Below are positions 1-14,735 of a stretch of 22,014 nucleotides of DNA, piece after piece. The notes beneath the pieces were generated by a model, which was given only the letters and a program-made list of their open reading frames with translations, did no database searches and was not told where the DNA came from. The position numbers were made by a program, and so were the translations under genes. Source of the DNA: Folioceros fuciformis (taxonomy: Eukaryota; Anthocerotophyta; Anthocerotopsida; Anthocerotales); assembly GCA_049999805.1 (NCBI GenBank), contig JBNGIO010005936.1, forward strand, positions 1 through 22,014, given 5' to 3'. Positions within the stretch are counted from its first letter, which is position 1. Each line of letters starts with the position of its first letter.

Positions 1-250
1 AGGAGAGGAGAAAGAGAGGTCACACTCTCACAATAGAGTCACTCATACAAGGGAGCTCAAGGGGGTATTTATACCCTTTAGAAGAGCTCCCTAGGAAGCT
101 TCACAAGAAGCCCACAAGAAGCTGAACAAGAAGCTTCCTAGATATTAGCTTAAGCTAATCTAAACTAATGATACTTAACTAGACACTAATCTTAGACTAA
201 ACACATTAGTCTAGGCACATTGGGCTTTAATAACCCTACAAAAGACTCCC
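1..250 (-). mobile_element. LTR-like fragment (partial)
   Basis: Read on the minus strand, this stretch has a clear TATA-box-like element (tataaatac, about 68-78), followed by a purine/pyrimidine-rich leader running off the window edge. Upstream of the box are repeated short words built on agaagctt and ctaggaag. This arrangement resembles the U3-R part of a plant LTR retrotransposon. No coding region, primer-binding site or target-site duplication is visible, and the element is cut by the window start. It could also be an unrelated AT-rich promoter-like sequence. Confidence 0.35.
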
Positions 251-760
251 TGGAAGTTCTTGCTAACAAGTGCAAGGGAGACAAGCAACTCGATTGTTGG
301 GTTAAGAAAGGTGTCGTAGGAAGCCTTATTGATAAAGAGGTATTGAGTGTAGGGAGGTAGAAATCGGCAGAGGGAGTAATGGGGTTCTACTAACTAAGGG
401 AATGATGTCCTCCCATTGAGTGGACGTGTTGTAGGATTGGTAGGTACTGATTGAGAGTGTTGACTATCGTAGGTGAATGATAGACTTAGTTGGGGGAAGC
501 TGACCATTAGGCTCGAAGGGAGCAAATATGAGGAAGCCTACAACTACCATGGGATTGATGTGGCCACGATACATGTGAGTTGTGTCTGGTAAGGGTACTA
601 TACCTGCTTGCTCACATCAATATAAGATTTATTTGAAAAATGTCTAAAATATAGATATGTGACCAGCACGACGTAATCTCAAATGTGCATTACATGAGCT
701 TTGTGGAATCGACCATCATGCGCAGACTATGTTTTAATACTAAATCTAAATTCCACTTAT
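251..760. other. Non-coding, repeat-like DNA
   Basis: I see no gene here. A perfect 9-nt inverted repeat (attgatgtg at 554-562 and cacatcaat at 613-621) encloses about 50 nt and may be a small foldback or an element end. The rest is anonymous and probably transposon-derived. Confidence 0.4.
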
Positions 761-860
761 TTTTTATGATGATTATACGTACATTTGTGCCAGTTATACT
801 CTTCTTGCTTGTTTTTTATGATGATTATGAGTAATTTGTGTCCACTCTTCTTGCTGGTTT
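761..860. repeat. Imperfect direct repeat, period about 52 bp, two copies
   Basis: The 16-mer tttttatgatgattat occurs at 761-776 and again at 813-828. Each is followed by a diverged version of the same tail, containing atttgtg and then ctcttcttgct. The second copy has lost a few bases. It looks like an old local duplication in non-coding DNA. Confidence 0.6.
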
Positions 861-920
861 TTCTTTGCGCCCCATTTTTTCTCCTTCTATGTCCACGGGT
901 TCACTAACCTCATTCCACAT

Positions 921-976
921 CCCTAAGCTCACTAGCCTTCTTCTGTATCCCTAAGCTCACTTGCCTTTGTCTCTTT
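921..976. repeat. Imperfect direct repeat, 28-bp unit, two copies
   Basis: The words ccctaagctcact and gcct recur at 921 and 949 with a 28-bp period. It is a short duplication in pyrimidine-rich DNA with no coding role visible. Confidence 0.6.
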
Positions 977-1086
977 GACCTTCTTGATTATTGACAATAT
1001 AAGCTACATTCTTTCTTCCTCCTTTGTTTCCCTTAAAAATAAATTATACAATTTTAGTTATACAATTTCTGTCTTTCTAGTTAAAA

Positions 1087-1206
1087 TATTATATAATATA
1101 ATGATACTCCAATTATATAATATAATGATACTCCAATTATATAATACAATGATACTCCAATTATATAATATAATGATACTCCAATTATATAATATAATGA
1201 TAATCC
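1087..1206. repeat. AT-rich minisatellite, 24-bp unit, five copies
   Basis: Five consecutive 24-bp units (about 1087, 1111, 1135, 1159 and 1183) follow the pattern aattatataatataatgata plus ctcc, with only single-base differences in the internal copies. Because the unit is a multiple of three, a frame stays open across the array on the plus strand, giving an 8-residue repeat, but nothing else suggests a protein. It is best read as a slippage-generated minisatellite. Confidence 0.9.
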
Positions 1207-1259
1207 AATTTCTATCTCATACAATTTATGTCTGAGGATGGATTTCATCTTAGTGAACA

Positions 1260-1976
1260 TAAATAAAATTTATTGATTGAGTAAGGCAGAGTATTGATGT
1301 AAGGCTGATAGGAACGTTATCTAATCAATCAAACTATACGATAATACTATGACTGCAGTAGTAATGACCTTGAGCCACCGCAATGACTGGCCCACATCTC
1401 CAGTGCGAGGAACAACACAAACACGAAATGCAACCGAAGCAACGAAGGAAGCGCGGGAACTTCATTCATAGAGTACATACTCCAAAGGCTGTCCTCGGTT
1501 CGGGAAAACGATATCGCTTGTGAAGCAGGAGGTCTTGTCCGCGGTGAACGGTACTGTGGGAAGCACAATCACAGGTTCCCGTCCTACTGCACCATCCTCT
1601 CGGGAATGCTGGAGGCTGCATTGGCTCAACTCCGTCGCATTGGTTCAACTCCCTCAAGTGGCGAGTATGTAGGTGTGTCAGCAGTTTTGCGAAACCGGGA
1701 GTGGAATTCGGAAGACGAGCTTACTCAAAATTCAGTGACGGTGGCAGCGGGAGCTGTTCAGACTTTGTGCTTCGTCATGTGCTACTATGGTTGTCTTCTG
1801 GCCTCATCCTCCACGTGATTTCTAGCCGACGTCAAGCCTTGAGTTGTCTGCTCGGCAACTGTCATCTCTCAAAGGGTTTTTGCCATGGAGCACACGTGCA
1901 AAGTACTTCGCTCTCATCCAGCGTTTTTGCTCCATTTCCGCACTCTCAGTTGCCTGTCTCCTGTGTTCCTGTGACG
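1260..1976 (+). other. Upstream region of the helicase gene (promoter and 5' leader)
   Basis: No convincing exon was found here. Short open frames exist on both strands but show no recognisable domain. The frame of helicase exon 1 is open back to about 1701 without an in-frame ATG, so the coding start is placed at 1977. The transcription start cannot be fixed by eye. Confidence 0.4.
1885..1974 (+). promoter_or_regulatory. Candidate upstream ORF of the helicase mRNA
   Basis: An ATG in a good context (gccATGg) opens a 29-codon frame that stops with TGA at 1972-1974, two bases before the proposed main ATG at 1977. It is in a different frame from the helicase. If the transcript starts upstream of 1885, ribosomes would meet this ORF first and would have to reinitiate almost at once, so it could lower translation. 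This depends on the unknown transcription start. Confidence 0.4.
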
Positions 1977-6742
<4,766 letters not shown>

Positions 6743-6755
6743 GAGCTTGAGAAGC

Positions 6756-7685
6756 TCAATCCATTCTGAAGCTGAAGCCGAAGTCGGAATCCTTTTCCAA
6801 CACCGTCACGGCGTCGCCCACGGAAACAACACGCCGTGACCCCAGTTTGCGCGAATCCTCGCACACTGCGTTCATTCCGAAGTAAACTTGGTTCCTCATT
6901 TTTGGAGCTGCCGGAGCGAGCTGCTGCCCGGCTCTGAAAGTCCTCAAGACCACCAAGGGGTCTACGCCTCCCAACCCGGTAGACTGGTCGATGGTAGTCA
7001 CCTTGCATCGCGAGCAGGGCTTAACCCCGTAGAAGATGAGGTCGCCGACTTTGAACTTCCTCCATGTGTCCTCCTCATAAGCCTCCACCCCGTCCCCCTC
7101 TACGAACAGGTTGGGACGGAATCGGTTAATAGGCAACGGAGTGGAAGGCACCATCCTGTTGAGCGCTTCCAAGGACGCTTTGGAGATGACCAGGAAGGGG
7201 AAGGCGTCAGCGAAGCCGGTGGTGAATCCCGGCGCTTCCTCACCACAGGACCGCGCCACCCGGGCCTCGTCGAAGCGCACAAGGCGCACGGGCTTTCCCA
7301 AGTAGCGCGACAGCCAAGCGGTGGGAAGGGGCCCTTCGTCCAGAGCTCCCCCGGCCCAGCCCCACACCGACACCCGCTCCACCGCTGGCCTTGGACTGTC
7401 GGGCTCCAACGGCACGTAGAGCGGCTCCATCCCCGGCGCTGTCAGGCGCAGCGCTGCTCCAGCCGGCAGAGGCTCCTCATATGCCCCCGACGGCAGGCCC
7501 GTTTCTACCAGCGCCAGCCGCGGCTCCACCCTCTGCGTCTGCATTCTGCCCCTGGCGTCCACCACCATCCACTCCCGGTCCCAGCGAAATCCTCTGCTCC
7601 AAATGGTGGCCCGCTGCACCGCGATGCCACGGCACGACTTCACGGGGTAGATGAAGATCCCGCCAATTCTGCCTGCTTCTGCCAT
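6756..7685 (-). CDS. MOSC-domain molybdenum cofactor protein, mARC-type
   Basis: A 309-residue protein with an N-terminal MOSC_N beta-barrel (about 1-125, opening with IYPVKSCRG at 12-20) and a MOSC domain (about 150-297). NRFRPNL (187-193) and the CSRC motif (224-227), which carries the molybdenum-binding cysteine in mARC proteins, are intact, as is the following TTIDQSTG. Family members reduce N-hydroxylated compounds using electrons from cytochrome b5 and its reductase; the Chlamydomonas protein also reduces nitrite to NO with nitrate reductase. The start is firm: the first ATG has an in-frame TGA 18 nt upstream. No clear transit peptide or membrane anchor precedes the domain. The gene is a single exon and markedly GC-rich, unlike its neighbours. 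It converges on the helicase gene with 13 bp between stops. The substrate cannot be told from sequence. Confidence 0.9.
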   Translation of the reverse strand: MAEAGRIGGIFIYPVKSCRGIAVQRATIWSRGFRWDREWMVVDARGRMQTQRVEPRLALVETGLPSGAYEEPLPAGAALRLTAPGMEPLYVPLEPDSPRPAVERVSVWGWAGGALDEGPLPTAWLSRYLGKPVRLVRFDEARVARSCGEEAPGFTTGFADAFPFLVISKASLEALNRMVPSTPLPINRFRPNLFVEGDGVEAYEEDTWRKFKVGDLIFYGVKPCSRCKVTTIDQSTGLGGVDPLVVLRTFRAGQQLAPAAPKMRNQVYFGMNAVCEDSRKLGSRRVVSVGDAVTVLEKDSDFGFSFRMD

Positions 7686-8310
7686 AGCTCGTCTCTCCAG
7701 TCACCAGGCTCGGCTTTGCCCTGCTTGCTTCCGTTTCATGTTTCTGCATGCGAGTATCTTGGGGAAGCGCCATAAGCGCCTGGTACAGCCACTGCTTTCG
7801 GGACGGGCACCGCGAGATCTGACCGTCCACGTCCCGCACAATTAGCGTAGTCTGGACCTCGCTCAGACTAATAATGCAAGCAGCAAGCCCTGTTGCACTG
7901 ATTCCAAGGTGTCTTCGGGCTTCTCAAGAAGCATCTTGAAGGAAGAAAGAGACATTTCTGGAGAGCCTTTCCATACGACTTTTAGTGTTCACGTTCTAGG
8001 TGTAGCTGTTTGTACCACCTCTAGTGCAATGGAGATGCCCACGGCACGGCGGACGTGATGAAGGTTGGGCAAACATCCTCCTCCTCCTCTCAATGCGTCT
8101 GCCATGCGTACACAGACATATGCTCCCCCAGCGGGCCCAGGATCTGGCCCTACACTCTCACAATTCTGCTACAATACACTGTACTGGGAGTAATGATAGG
8201 TCAGTCCCTGCAGAAGCGAGACGAGTCGACGGAAAGAAGTGGACGAGTCGAGGCGAGTCGATTCAGGAATCCAGAGGAGATCAAGATTGAGATTCCTCGT
8301 CTCATCTCTC

Positions 8311-8340
8311 GGCACGGCACGGCACAGCACGGCATGGCAT
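8311..8340. repeat. Pentanucleotide microsatellite (ggcac)
   Basis: Six consecutive 5-mers of the form ggcac, ggcac, ggcac, agcac, ggcat, ggcat. The array is short and imperfect and lies in non-coding DNA upstream of both divergent genes. Confidence 0.7.
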
Positions 8341-9497
8341 CGGCTGGTTGGTGTGATTACACTACGGTATGCTGCGCTACTAAGTGGACGTTTGTGTCGC
8401 AAATGCCGTTGATTTGGTCGTCACACTGCGCTGTCGCTCCTTTCCCAGTGCACTGCATATCTCTTGTGCCCACGTGGCTGCCGTTGGGCAGCCGGGAGAG
8501 GGAAGAATTTCCGCCACCGTCTTCCTGTTTACTTGCTAAACACGATGCTTAACCCTGGTAATGGTAATCAACCCGATGCTCATCCCCTCTAGCATGCACC
8601 CGTGCTATACCTTCCCGTTCCCGTCTTAGAAAGTCCGTGGTTAGTAAGGGGAAGCGATAGGTTTGCTGCTCGCGCCTGCCCACCAGGCCTAGAATTGCGT
8701 TGGAGCAGGAGAAAGAGGAGGGAAACCGCGGGAACGGTAAGATCTGGGGCGTGCCGCGATCCATCTCTTTTCCAATCTCCTTCCTGCCTCGCGGGTTGGC
8801 GCCCGAGTCTTCTTTCTCTCCTCTGTTCTCACGCCCCGCCATCGTCGACGCATCGCGGAGCTCGGGCTTCCGCTCACCAACCAAGGTTCTCCACCTGATC
8901 GCTCTGCGCCCAGTCAAGCACGCTGGGAGGCGGAAGTCGCGAACGCAAGTAGGTTTGAGAAGAAAGGCTTCTGACCGCAGCGCATCGAGGCTCCCGAGCA
9001 GCAAGTTCCGCAACTCTAGGGTGTTGCGGGATCGGGCCCCGCGGAGGCTTGCCTGGCCCTCAGTTGCCAGGGTGGTGCAGAATTTACGTCTCAAGACACA
9101 CGCTTGGTCTGAGCCGCCCAGGGTTTGCCACTCTCGGATGCTAGTATGTCTTCGGACCGCAGGCGGCTGGAGGAACAGTTTCGGGGCTGAGCGGCTCAGG
9201 GCGGGGCCGCGCCAGGCCCAACCGCCGCTTCTTGACTACTGCAGCCTCTGCGCTGAGGCTTGAAGCCGGGGTTGTTTTTTTTCCCTGACTTGGCTAGTGT
9301 GCCGGCAATTGCTGTCTCTCGTTACCGCACATGCAGTTCCCTCGCACTGTGCCTACACTGTGAGCTCGCCGGGCTGCTCCCGAGCTCTGGTCTCTACCGA
9401 GAGGGGACTCTTTTTTCTTCGCCAGGTATATTTGTTAGGACCCGTTCATGGTTTGAGTAGGTTGGGATCAGAAGGACGAAGGTTGCGCCATTACGAC

Positions 9498-9509
9498 AGG
9501 GTTTAGGGT
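9498..9509. promoter_or_regulatory. Telo-box-like element next to the SUD1-like start codon
   Basis: The bases agggtttagggt are, on the minus strand, accctaaaccct, matching the plant telomere-repeat motif (telo-box core aaaccctaa/aaacccta). It lies about 10 nt before the ATG at 9519, so probably in the 5' leader. In plants such boxes near start sites bind telomere-repeat-binding factors and are common in growth-related genes. Function here is inferred from sequence match only. Confidence 0.5.
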
Positions 9510-9518
9510 CTCGGCAAG

Positions 9519-12500
9519 ATGGAGATTGATGTCGTTGGAGCCCCCGCTGGTGTACGGCCGGATGCAGTTAGTGGGGCTTTGAGGGAAGAAGTAGAGCAGC
9601 AGCAGGAGGCGGGAAAGGCTACAAGGCCTCAGGACGCCGACGATGACGAGGAAGATGCGTGTAGGATATGCCGGAACCCTGGAGGCGATGGGTCTCCACT
9701 CTACCATCCTTGCGCATGCTGCGGCAGCATCAAGTACGTGCATCAGGAGTGCTTACTACAGTGGCTCAACCACAGCAATGCACGGCAGTGTGAAGTGAGT
9801 GATGTTTTCATGTACTTGTGCATATTACCAGCTGTTCCTTGTCCCATGGTGGTTGGTGTTTCTAGAATGGAATGACCGAAGCTGCTCGTGTAGTGCTTTC
9901 TTCACCTCGGTTCCTTCTTTGTCCACTTCTTGACAGTTGAGCTCTCTGTTTTTTTTTTTTTTTTTTCTGGGTAGCTTGCAGTGTCCTTAACCTTAGGCCC
10001 CTGGCTGTTGCACGTTTTTCAGGTATGCAAGCATGCCTTCTCCTTCTCCCCTGTATATGCCGAGAACGCGCCGGCAAGGCTCCCTTTCCAGGAACTCGTA
10101 CTCGGCATAGCCCTCAAAGCGGGAAGAGGATGCAAGTTTTTCTTCCGCTTGGCTTTTGTTCTATCCGTATGGCTCCTCTTTATCCCGTTCACCACTCTTT
10201 GGATTTGGCGCCTCACTTTTGTAAGGAGTTTTGCTGGGGCACACATGCTGTTCATTAGCCGGCTTGTTCCCAGTCTGCTGCTTGCAGACTGTTTGCACGG
10301 GTTTCTTCTTTCCGCGGGTATTGTTTTCATTTTTTTGGGCGTCACCTCTCTGCGAGAATACTTCCGTCATGTGAGGGAACTTGCGGGTCAAGATGATCGC
10401 GAGGATGATGCAGTAGAAAGGCAGCTTGGCGGCAGGGCAGGGAGGCGTGGGGGTGCATTTGGTCGAGCGGCAGTGGAGCCTGCTGCCCAAGCTCAGCCCG
10501 TTGCGCTAGCTAACGCTGATGTTGCACTTGGAGGTCAAGGCCTTGCTGCTGGGGCTGGGCAGCTTATACGGAGGAATGCAGAGAATGTGGCAGCACGTCT
10601 GGAAATGCAGGCAGCTCGTCTTGAAGCTCATGTTGAGCAAATGTTTGATGCCGTTGAGGATGTTGATGGGGCTGAAGATGTACCTTTTGATGAGCTCGTA
10701 GGGATGCAAGGCCCTGTGTTTCATTTGGTTGAAAATGCTATCACTGTAAGTTCTTCCATCACTAGATACAATTGTAAGGTGCAAGTTGTAAGCTGGTATC
10801 CGTTTCTGCCACAAAGGAGAACGTATGCCTTGCTCTCAGCGTTTAATTGTGTGTGCAGGTTTTAGCGAGCAATGCCATCTTTCTTGGCGTTGTGGCTTTA
10901 ATTCCATTCACAATTGGCCGCGTGATCCTGTGGATCGCTTCTAGGTTGGTTGGATCATCTGCGGGCATGCCAGGGGTCAATCACCTCATGGAGAACCAGA
11001 AGTTGAACAGCTCAAGTCCACTTGTTAACAACTCAATGACGCTTTCAGCTGCCTTGTTCTCACTGGCTACCACTGATGTAAAATCTAATAACAGTGTGAT
11101 AAGCGTACCACCTGGGGGGGCCCTGGCAGCAGAGGTTACACATGCATGGGAAAGTGGCCTTGAGTCCGTAACTCTGGCAATGATCGGAAAATTACAACTG
11201 TCCGATGCTGGAACGGTTGCTGTCGGGTATGGAGTGATTGGTGTCGCATTGGGTCTCTACCTTGGGCTCATGGCCTTGATAAGGTATGGCAGAGGGGAAC
11301 CCCTGAGGGTTGCAAGGATGCATGGAGTTGCGTCTATGGCCGAGGCTGCACCTTCAGTGGCAAGGCAAATGATGGCAGGTCTAACGTATCTCGCAACAAT
11401 GGTGAAGGTTGCTTTCCTCCTTGTTATCGAGCTAGGGTTGTTTCCTCTTCTGTGCGGATGGTGGCTTGACATCTGCACACTTGGGATGTTTGATTCGACA
11501 ATAGCTCAAAGGGTTGTCTTCTTCTGGTCTGCCCCGTTGACAAGCTGTATACTCCACTGGCTGGTCGGCATTGTCTACATGCTGCTTATCAGCATCTTTG
11601 TTAGTCTCTTGCGTGAGGTATGTCAGTCCAGCCGCCTTGGTGCATATCCATTTTCCTCTGTCTAGTTTAGGTCTAATCTGTGCGTTTATTATTTCTAGGT
11701 TCTTAAACCCGGAGTACTGTATTTTCTGCGCGACCCTGCTGATCCCAACTACAATCCGTTCCGAGATCTAATCGATGATCCTATTCACAAGCATGCTCGT
11801 CGTGTGCTGCTCTCTGTCCTGGTTTATGGTAGTTTGATCGTTATGCTTGTCTTCCTTCCAGTGCAACTGGCTGTTTACATGGCACCTTCTATGTTTCCTC
11901 TGGATTTAAGGTGAGCAGAAACTAGGATTGCCGTTGTTGGAGGATTGGAATTGTGACCCGCACCGTGGAATCTGATTGCTTTGGTGTTGGAATCGTGCAG
12001 AGTATCAGACCCGTTTACAGAGATTCCCGCTGATATGCTTCTATTTCACATTTGCATCCCTTTCGCAGTGGAGCATTTCCGGCCACGTGTGACCATCAAA
12101 GCTGTTCTCCATCATTGGTTCTCTGCTGTTGGTTGGGTTCTGGGACTCTGTGAGTTCCTACTGCCTGGTCCAGAGGATAATAACAGGGTAGGGAATGCTG
12201 GCAACCACGATGCCGACCAAGTAGTCAGACCATTGGCTGCCCTTGCTGAACCAGCTGCTGCCATTCAGAACAATGGAGAGACAGGGCCATTGTTACCAGC
12301 TGGCAGACATGTTGATGTCACAGATGACTCTGACGAAGAGGGAGATTCTGAGGAGTAAGTGAAATCTTCTCGGTGTCCTAAGCCTCTGGAAATGACAATG
12401 AATAACCTAATTAGCATTTTACATCCCATGCAGGTACCGTTTTGCAGTGCGCATTGCCTTGTTGCTTTTTGGGGCTTGGATCACCCTTCTCTTGTTCAAT

Positions 12501-13946
12501 TCTTCGGTGATTGTCTTGCCTATATCATTGGGTAGAGGACTATTTGCCTCGGTGTCGCGACTACCAATTACTAGGGGTGCCAAATGCAATGGTACGTATG
12601 TGAAACGAGTATGGTCGGAGGTTTCACCTGTTCTAAAGGGTGGTGGTCGCAATTGGTGGGATTTTTTATTTATGTGTTTCCGGGTGTTTGTGGCAGACCT
12701 ATACGCTTTCAACATTGGATGTTATTTGCTCTGGGCAGCTGCTGCAGCTGTTCGCTATGCAGCTGACTACTTGAAGACACATAATGTCAAGGTGTTAATG
12801 CTGCAGATACTCAAGTGGTCAGCAATTGTGGCAAAGAGCGCTGTCCTCTTGACGCTTTGGGTGAGCGTGACTTTGGCTATATTGCTACAAGTGGTTTTTG
12901 AAAACCAGTCTCCTGTCCTTCAATTAAAGTGGGCGCCGTCACTTCAGCTAATCAATGGTGGGGTGTCTGTTGCAGATTGTTGTGTTACCTGTGCTGATTG
13001 GCCTGTATTTTGAGCTCCTTATACTCGTCCCCATACGGGTGCCCATCAATGAGTGTCCAGTCCACTTACTCTACCAAGATTGGGCTCTAGGGCTTGTGTT
13101 TCTGAAAATCTGGACGAGGCTGGTAAGTCAAGAGTTGCTTAGGTGCTGTTCTGATGGCTGTGGCCACTGTCTGTTAATCTGTTGACTGCTGTACAGGTCA
13201 TGCTGGGCGGGCCTGTCAGACCTTTGTGGGATGATAGCTGGCGTGTGAAGTTTGAGCAGGTTAAGGCCGACGGTTTTGCCGGACTACGTGGCGTCTGGAT
13301 AATTCGAGAGATTATTGGCCCTATCCTGCTTGATCTCCTCGTAGCACTTGGAGGTCCATATGTTCTTGGGCAAAAGCTTTTCCCGCTCTTGGGCTTCGGG
13401 TACGATGTGGACTCCGTTGTGAGCCGGTTTGCTTGGCTCGGCTGCTTGGTGATGGTCATAATGTGGTGCGTTGCTGAGAGGCTACATGTATGGTTGTTGG
13501 ATCTTCACAATTCCATTCGTGATGATCGGTATCTTGTTGGGAGGCGGCTGCATAATTTCGGGGAGAAAGTCCGTGGTACCAATGAACAAGCTGCGCAGGA
13601 AAGCAGTGGAAGAGGTGAACCTGGAGTCGCGGAAGAGGGAGCAACTGTGGCAGTTGCTTCAGAGCCTTCGTCTGAAGGAACTACAGTGCAAGAGGGCGCG
13701 ACCCCTGTGTCCAGTTTTACAGCGGGCAATCTTTCATCTCTGAGTTATGTAAGCGGTGGCATCGGAGCCAAGGGCAAGAAAATTGTTGGGGGGGATGTTG
13801 CTTTGATTCCGGAATTTCAACAGGATTCTGACAGGAAATTCGGGAGAATCAGTGGGTCGCTGAGGTTCAGGTCCACTGCTGTTGGGGCTGCTTCGTCGTC
13901 CTCCTCGACGTCGTCCAACTCCGCCACCCTGAGCCAGGACCAATAG
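9519..13946 (+). CDS. SUD1: ER RING-CH ubiquitin ligase, SUD1/DOA10/MARCH6 family
   Basis: Multi-pass ER membrane E3 ubiquitin ligase for ER-associated degradation. In Arabidopsis, SUD1/CER9 affects HMG-CoA reductase activity and cuticle lipids; yeast Doa10 and human MARCH6 are counterparts. Exons: 9519-9794, 10023-10745, 10859-11617, 11699-11910, 12001-12354, 12434-12591, 12697-12860, 12976-13122 and 13197-13946. They give 1180 aa, close to the roughly 1100 of Arabidopsis SUD1. The RING-CH finger is complete: C48, C51, C65, C67, H75, C78, C91, C94. Position 68 is Cys where Ser or Thr is usual. Hydrophobic segments near 131-155 and 175-200 are followed by an Ala/Glu-rich cytosolic loop (about 205-320) and many further membrane spans. 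An acidic loop (TDDSDEEGDSEE) precedes exon 6. The last exon keeps conserved DDSWRVKFEQV and LHNSIRDDRYLVGRRLHNFG, then ends in a Ser-rich tail. Intron 1 falls between the final two zinc cysteines. Introns are 74-228 nt. Confidence 0.93.
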
Positions 13947-14735
13947 TGGAAATGTGGCGTATAATTGGCTTCCGGTCCAAACGGCGTGTTGTCCCTGGCT
14001 GTCTAAATAGGGTATGTGTTATCGGACCTACCCTGCTTTGCTGCGTATGCGTGGTCCTTGAGTTAGCTTTTGGTTACAACTCTTTTGAGAATGCATGTGC
14101 CCCTTCTCGAATCCCGCCTCTTCATTCTTTTGTACTGTAGCCTTTCAGTCGAGCCTTGTTGAAGGCGAGTAGCAATGTGCTGTGGGGTTTGTGATGTCGT
14201 CGTCGACGCAAGCAAGAAACTGGGTACCAAGTACGCCAGAGGCCATCTTTAGTCCTCATTTTCCTTGTAATATTACTATTCTTGAAGGTTGTCATGTGCA
14301 ACACAATGAACTATCCTGTGTCCGTTCTCGTCTGCGTAATGGTTCGCCATGCACGAACGCCTTCAACTTGTCACGTGATTATAGGAGTTGCTGACTCCGA
14401 CGCCGTCCTCAGCAATGCCTGGGCGTGAGCCTGAATTGATGGACACCGGCGCCGATTGATTGTAGATCAGCCAGTCACACTGGTGGTGGCGACCTTGAAT
14501 TCGGCATTCTGGACGAGCGTCGGCCGTCGGCCGAGGACAGCTGTCTCTTTCTCTTCGAGCATGGAGGGCGACGATTGGAAAGTCATTGCCTGTCCAAGGG
14601 ACGCCTCGTCGCCTACGCTTTTGATATAGCGAAATTCACGCCAATTCAATGATGCCTTAGTCTACACTGGTTCGTGGATTGTGGTACGTCCGGAAGGCAG
14701 TTCATCCGAATTGGGGGCTTAGATTGCAGGAAGAC
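13947..14735. other. Intergenic: 3' end of SUD1-like gene and 5' region of the transporter gene
   Basis: About 790 bp between two genes on the same strand. No gene recognised. It should contain the 3' untranslated region of the ligase gene and the promoter and leader of the transporter; I see no canonical polyadenylation signal strong enough to place the boundary. Confidence 0.5.

Larger units (their letters stand above)
7686..9518. other. Divergent intergenic region between the MOSC and SUD1-like genes
   Basis: About 1.8 kb must hold the promoters of both flanking genes, which point away from each other. I found no convincing exon. The part nearest the SUD1-like gene (about 8600-9500) is GC-rich and probably includes its 5' leader. 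Notable small features are three copies of cgagtcga between 8222 and 8261, a pentanucleotide array at 8311-8340, and a telo-box at 9498-9509. Long open frames in the GC-rich part occur on both strands and have biased, domain-free translations. Confidence 0.5.

Noticed and set aside
975-1235. Small protein with 8-residue repeats on the plus strand
   Set aside because: The frame is open only because the 24-bp AT-rich repeat is a multiple of three. There is no other sign of coding.
1606-1818. Possible extra 5' exon of the helicase gene
   Set aside because: The peptide has no similarity I recognise to RecQ N-termini and no clear donor joining in frame to exon 1, while a complete motif 0 and an ATG already lie in exon 1.
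6888-7775. A 295-codon plus-strand open frame
   Set aside because: It lies antisense over the MOSC gene, and its translation is His/Arg/Pro-rich without a domain. The minus strand has intact MOSC motifs, so this is a by-product of GC-rich coding sequence.
8549-9263. Overlapping open frames of about 180 codons on both strands upstream of the SUD1-like gene
   Set aside because: Both strands are open at once, which reflects composition. Neither peptide shows conserved features, and the region is probably promoter and leader.
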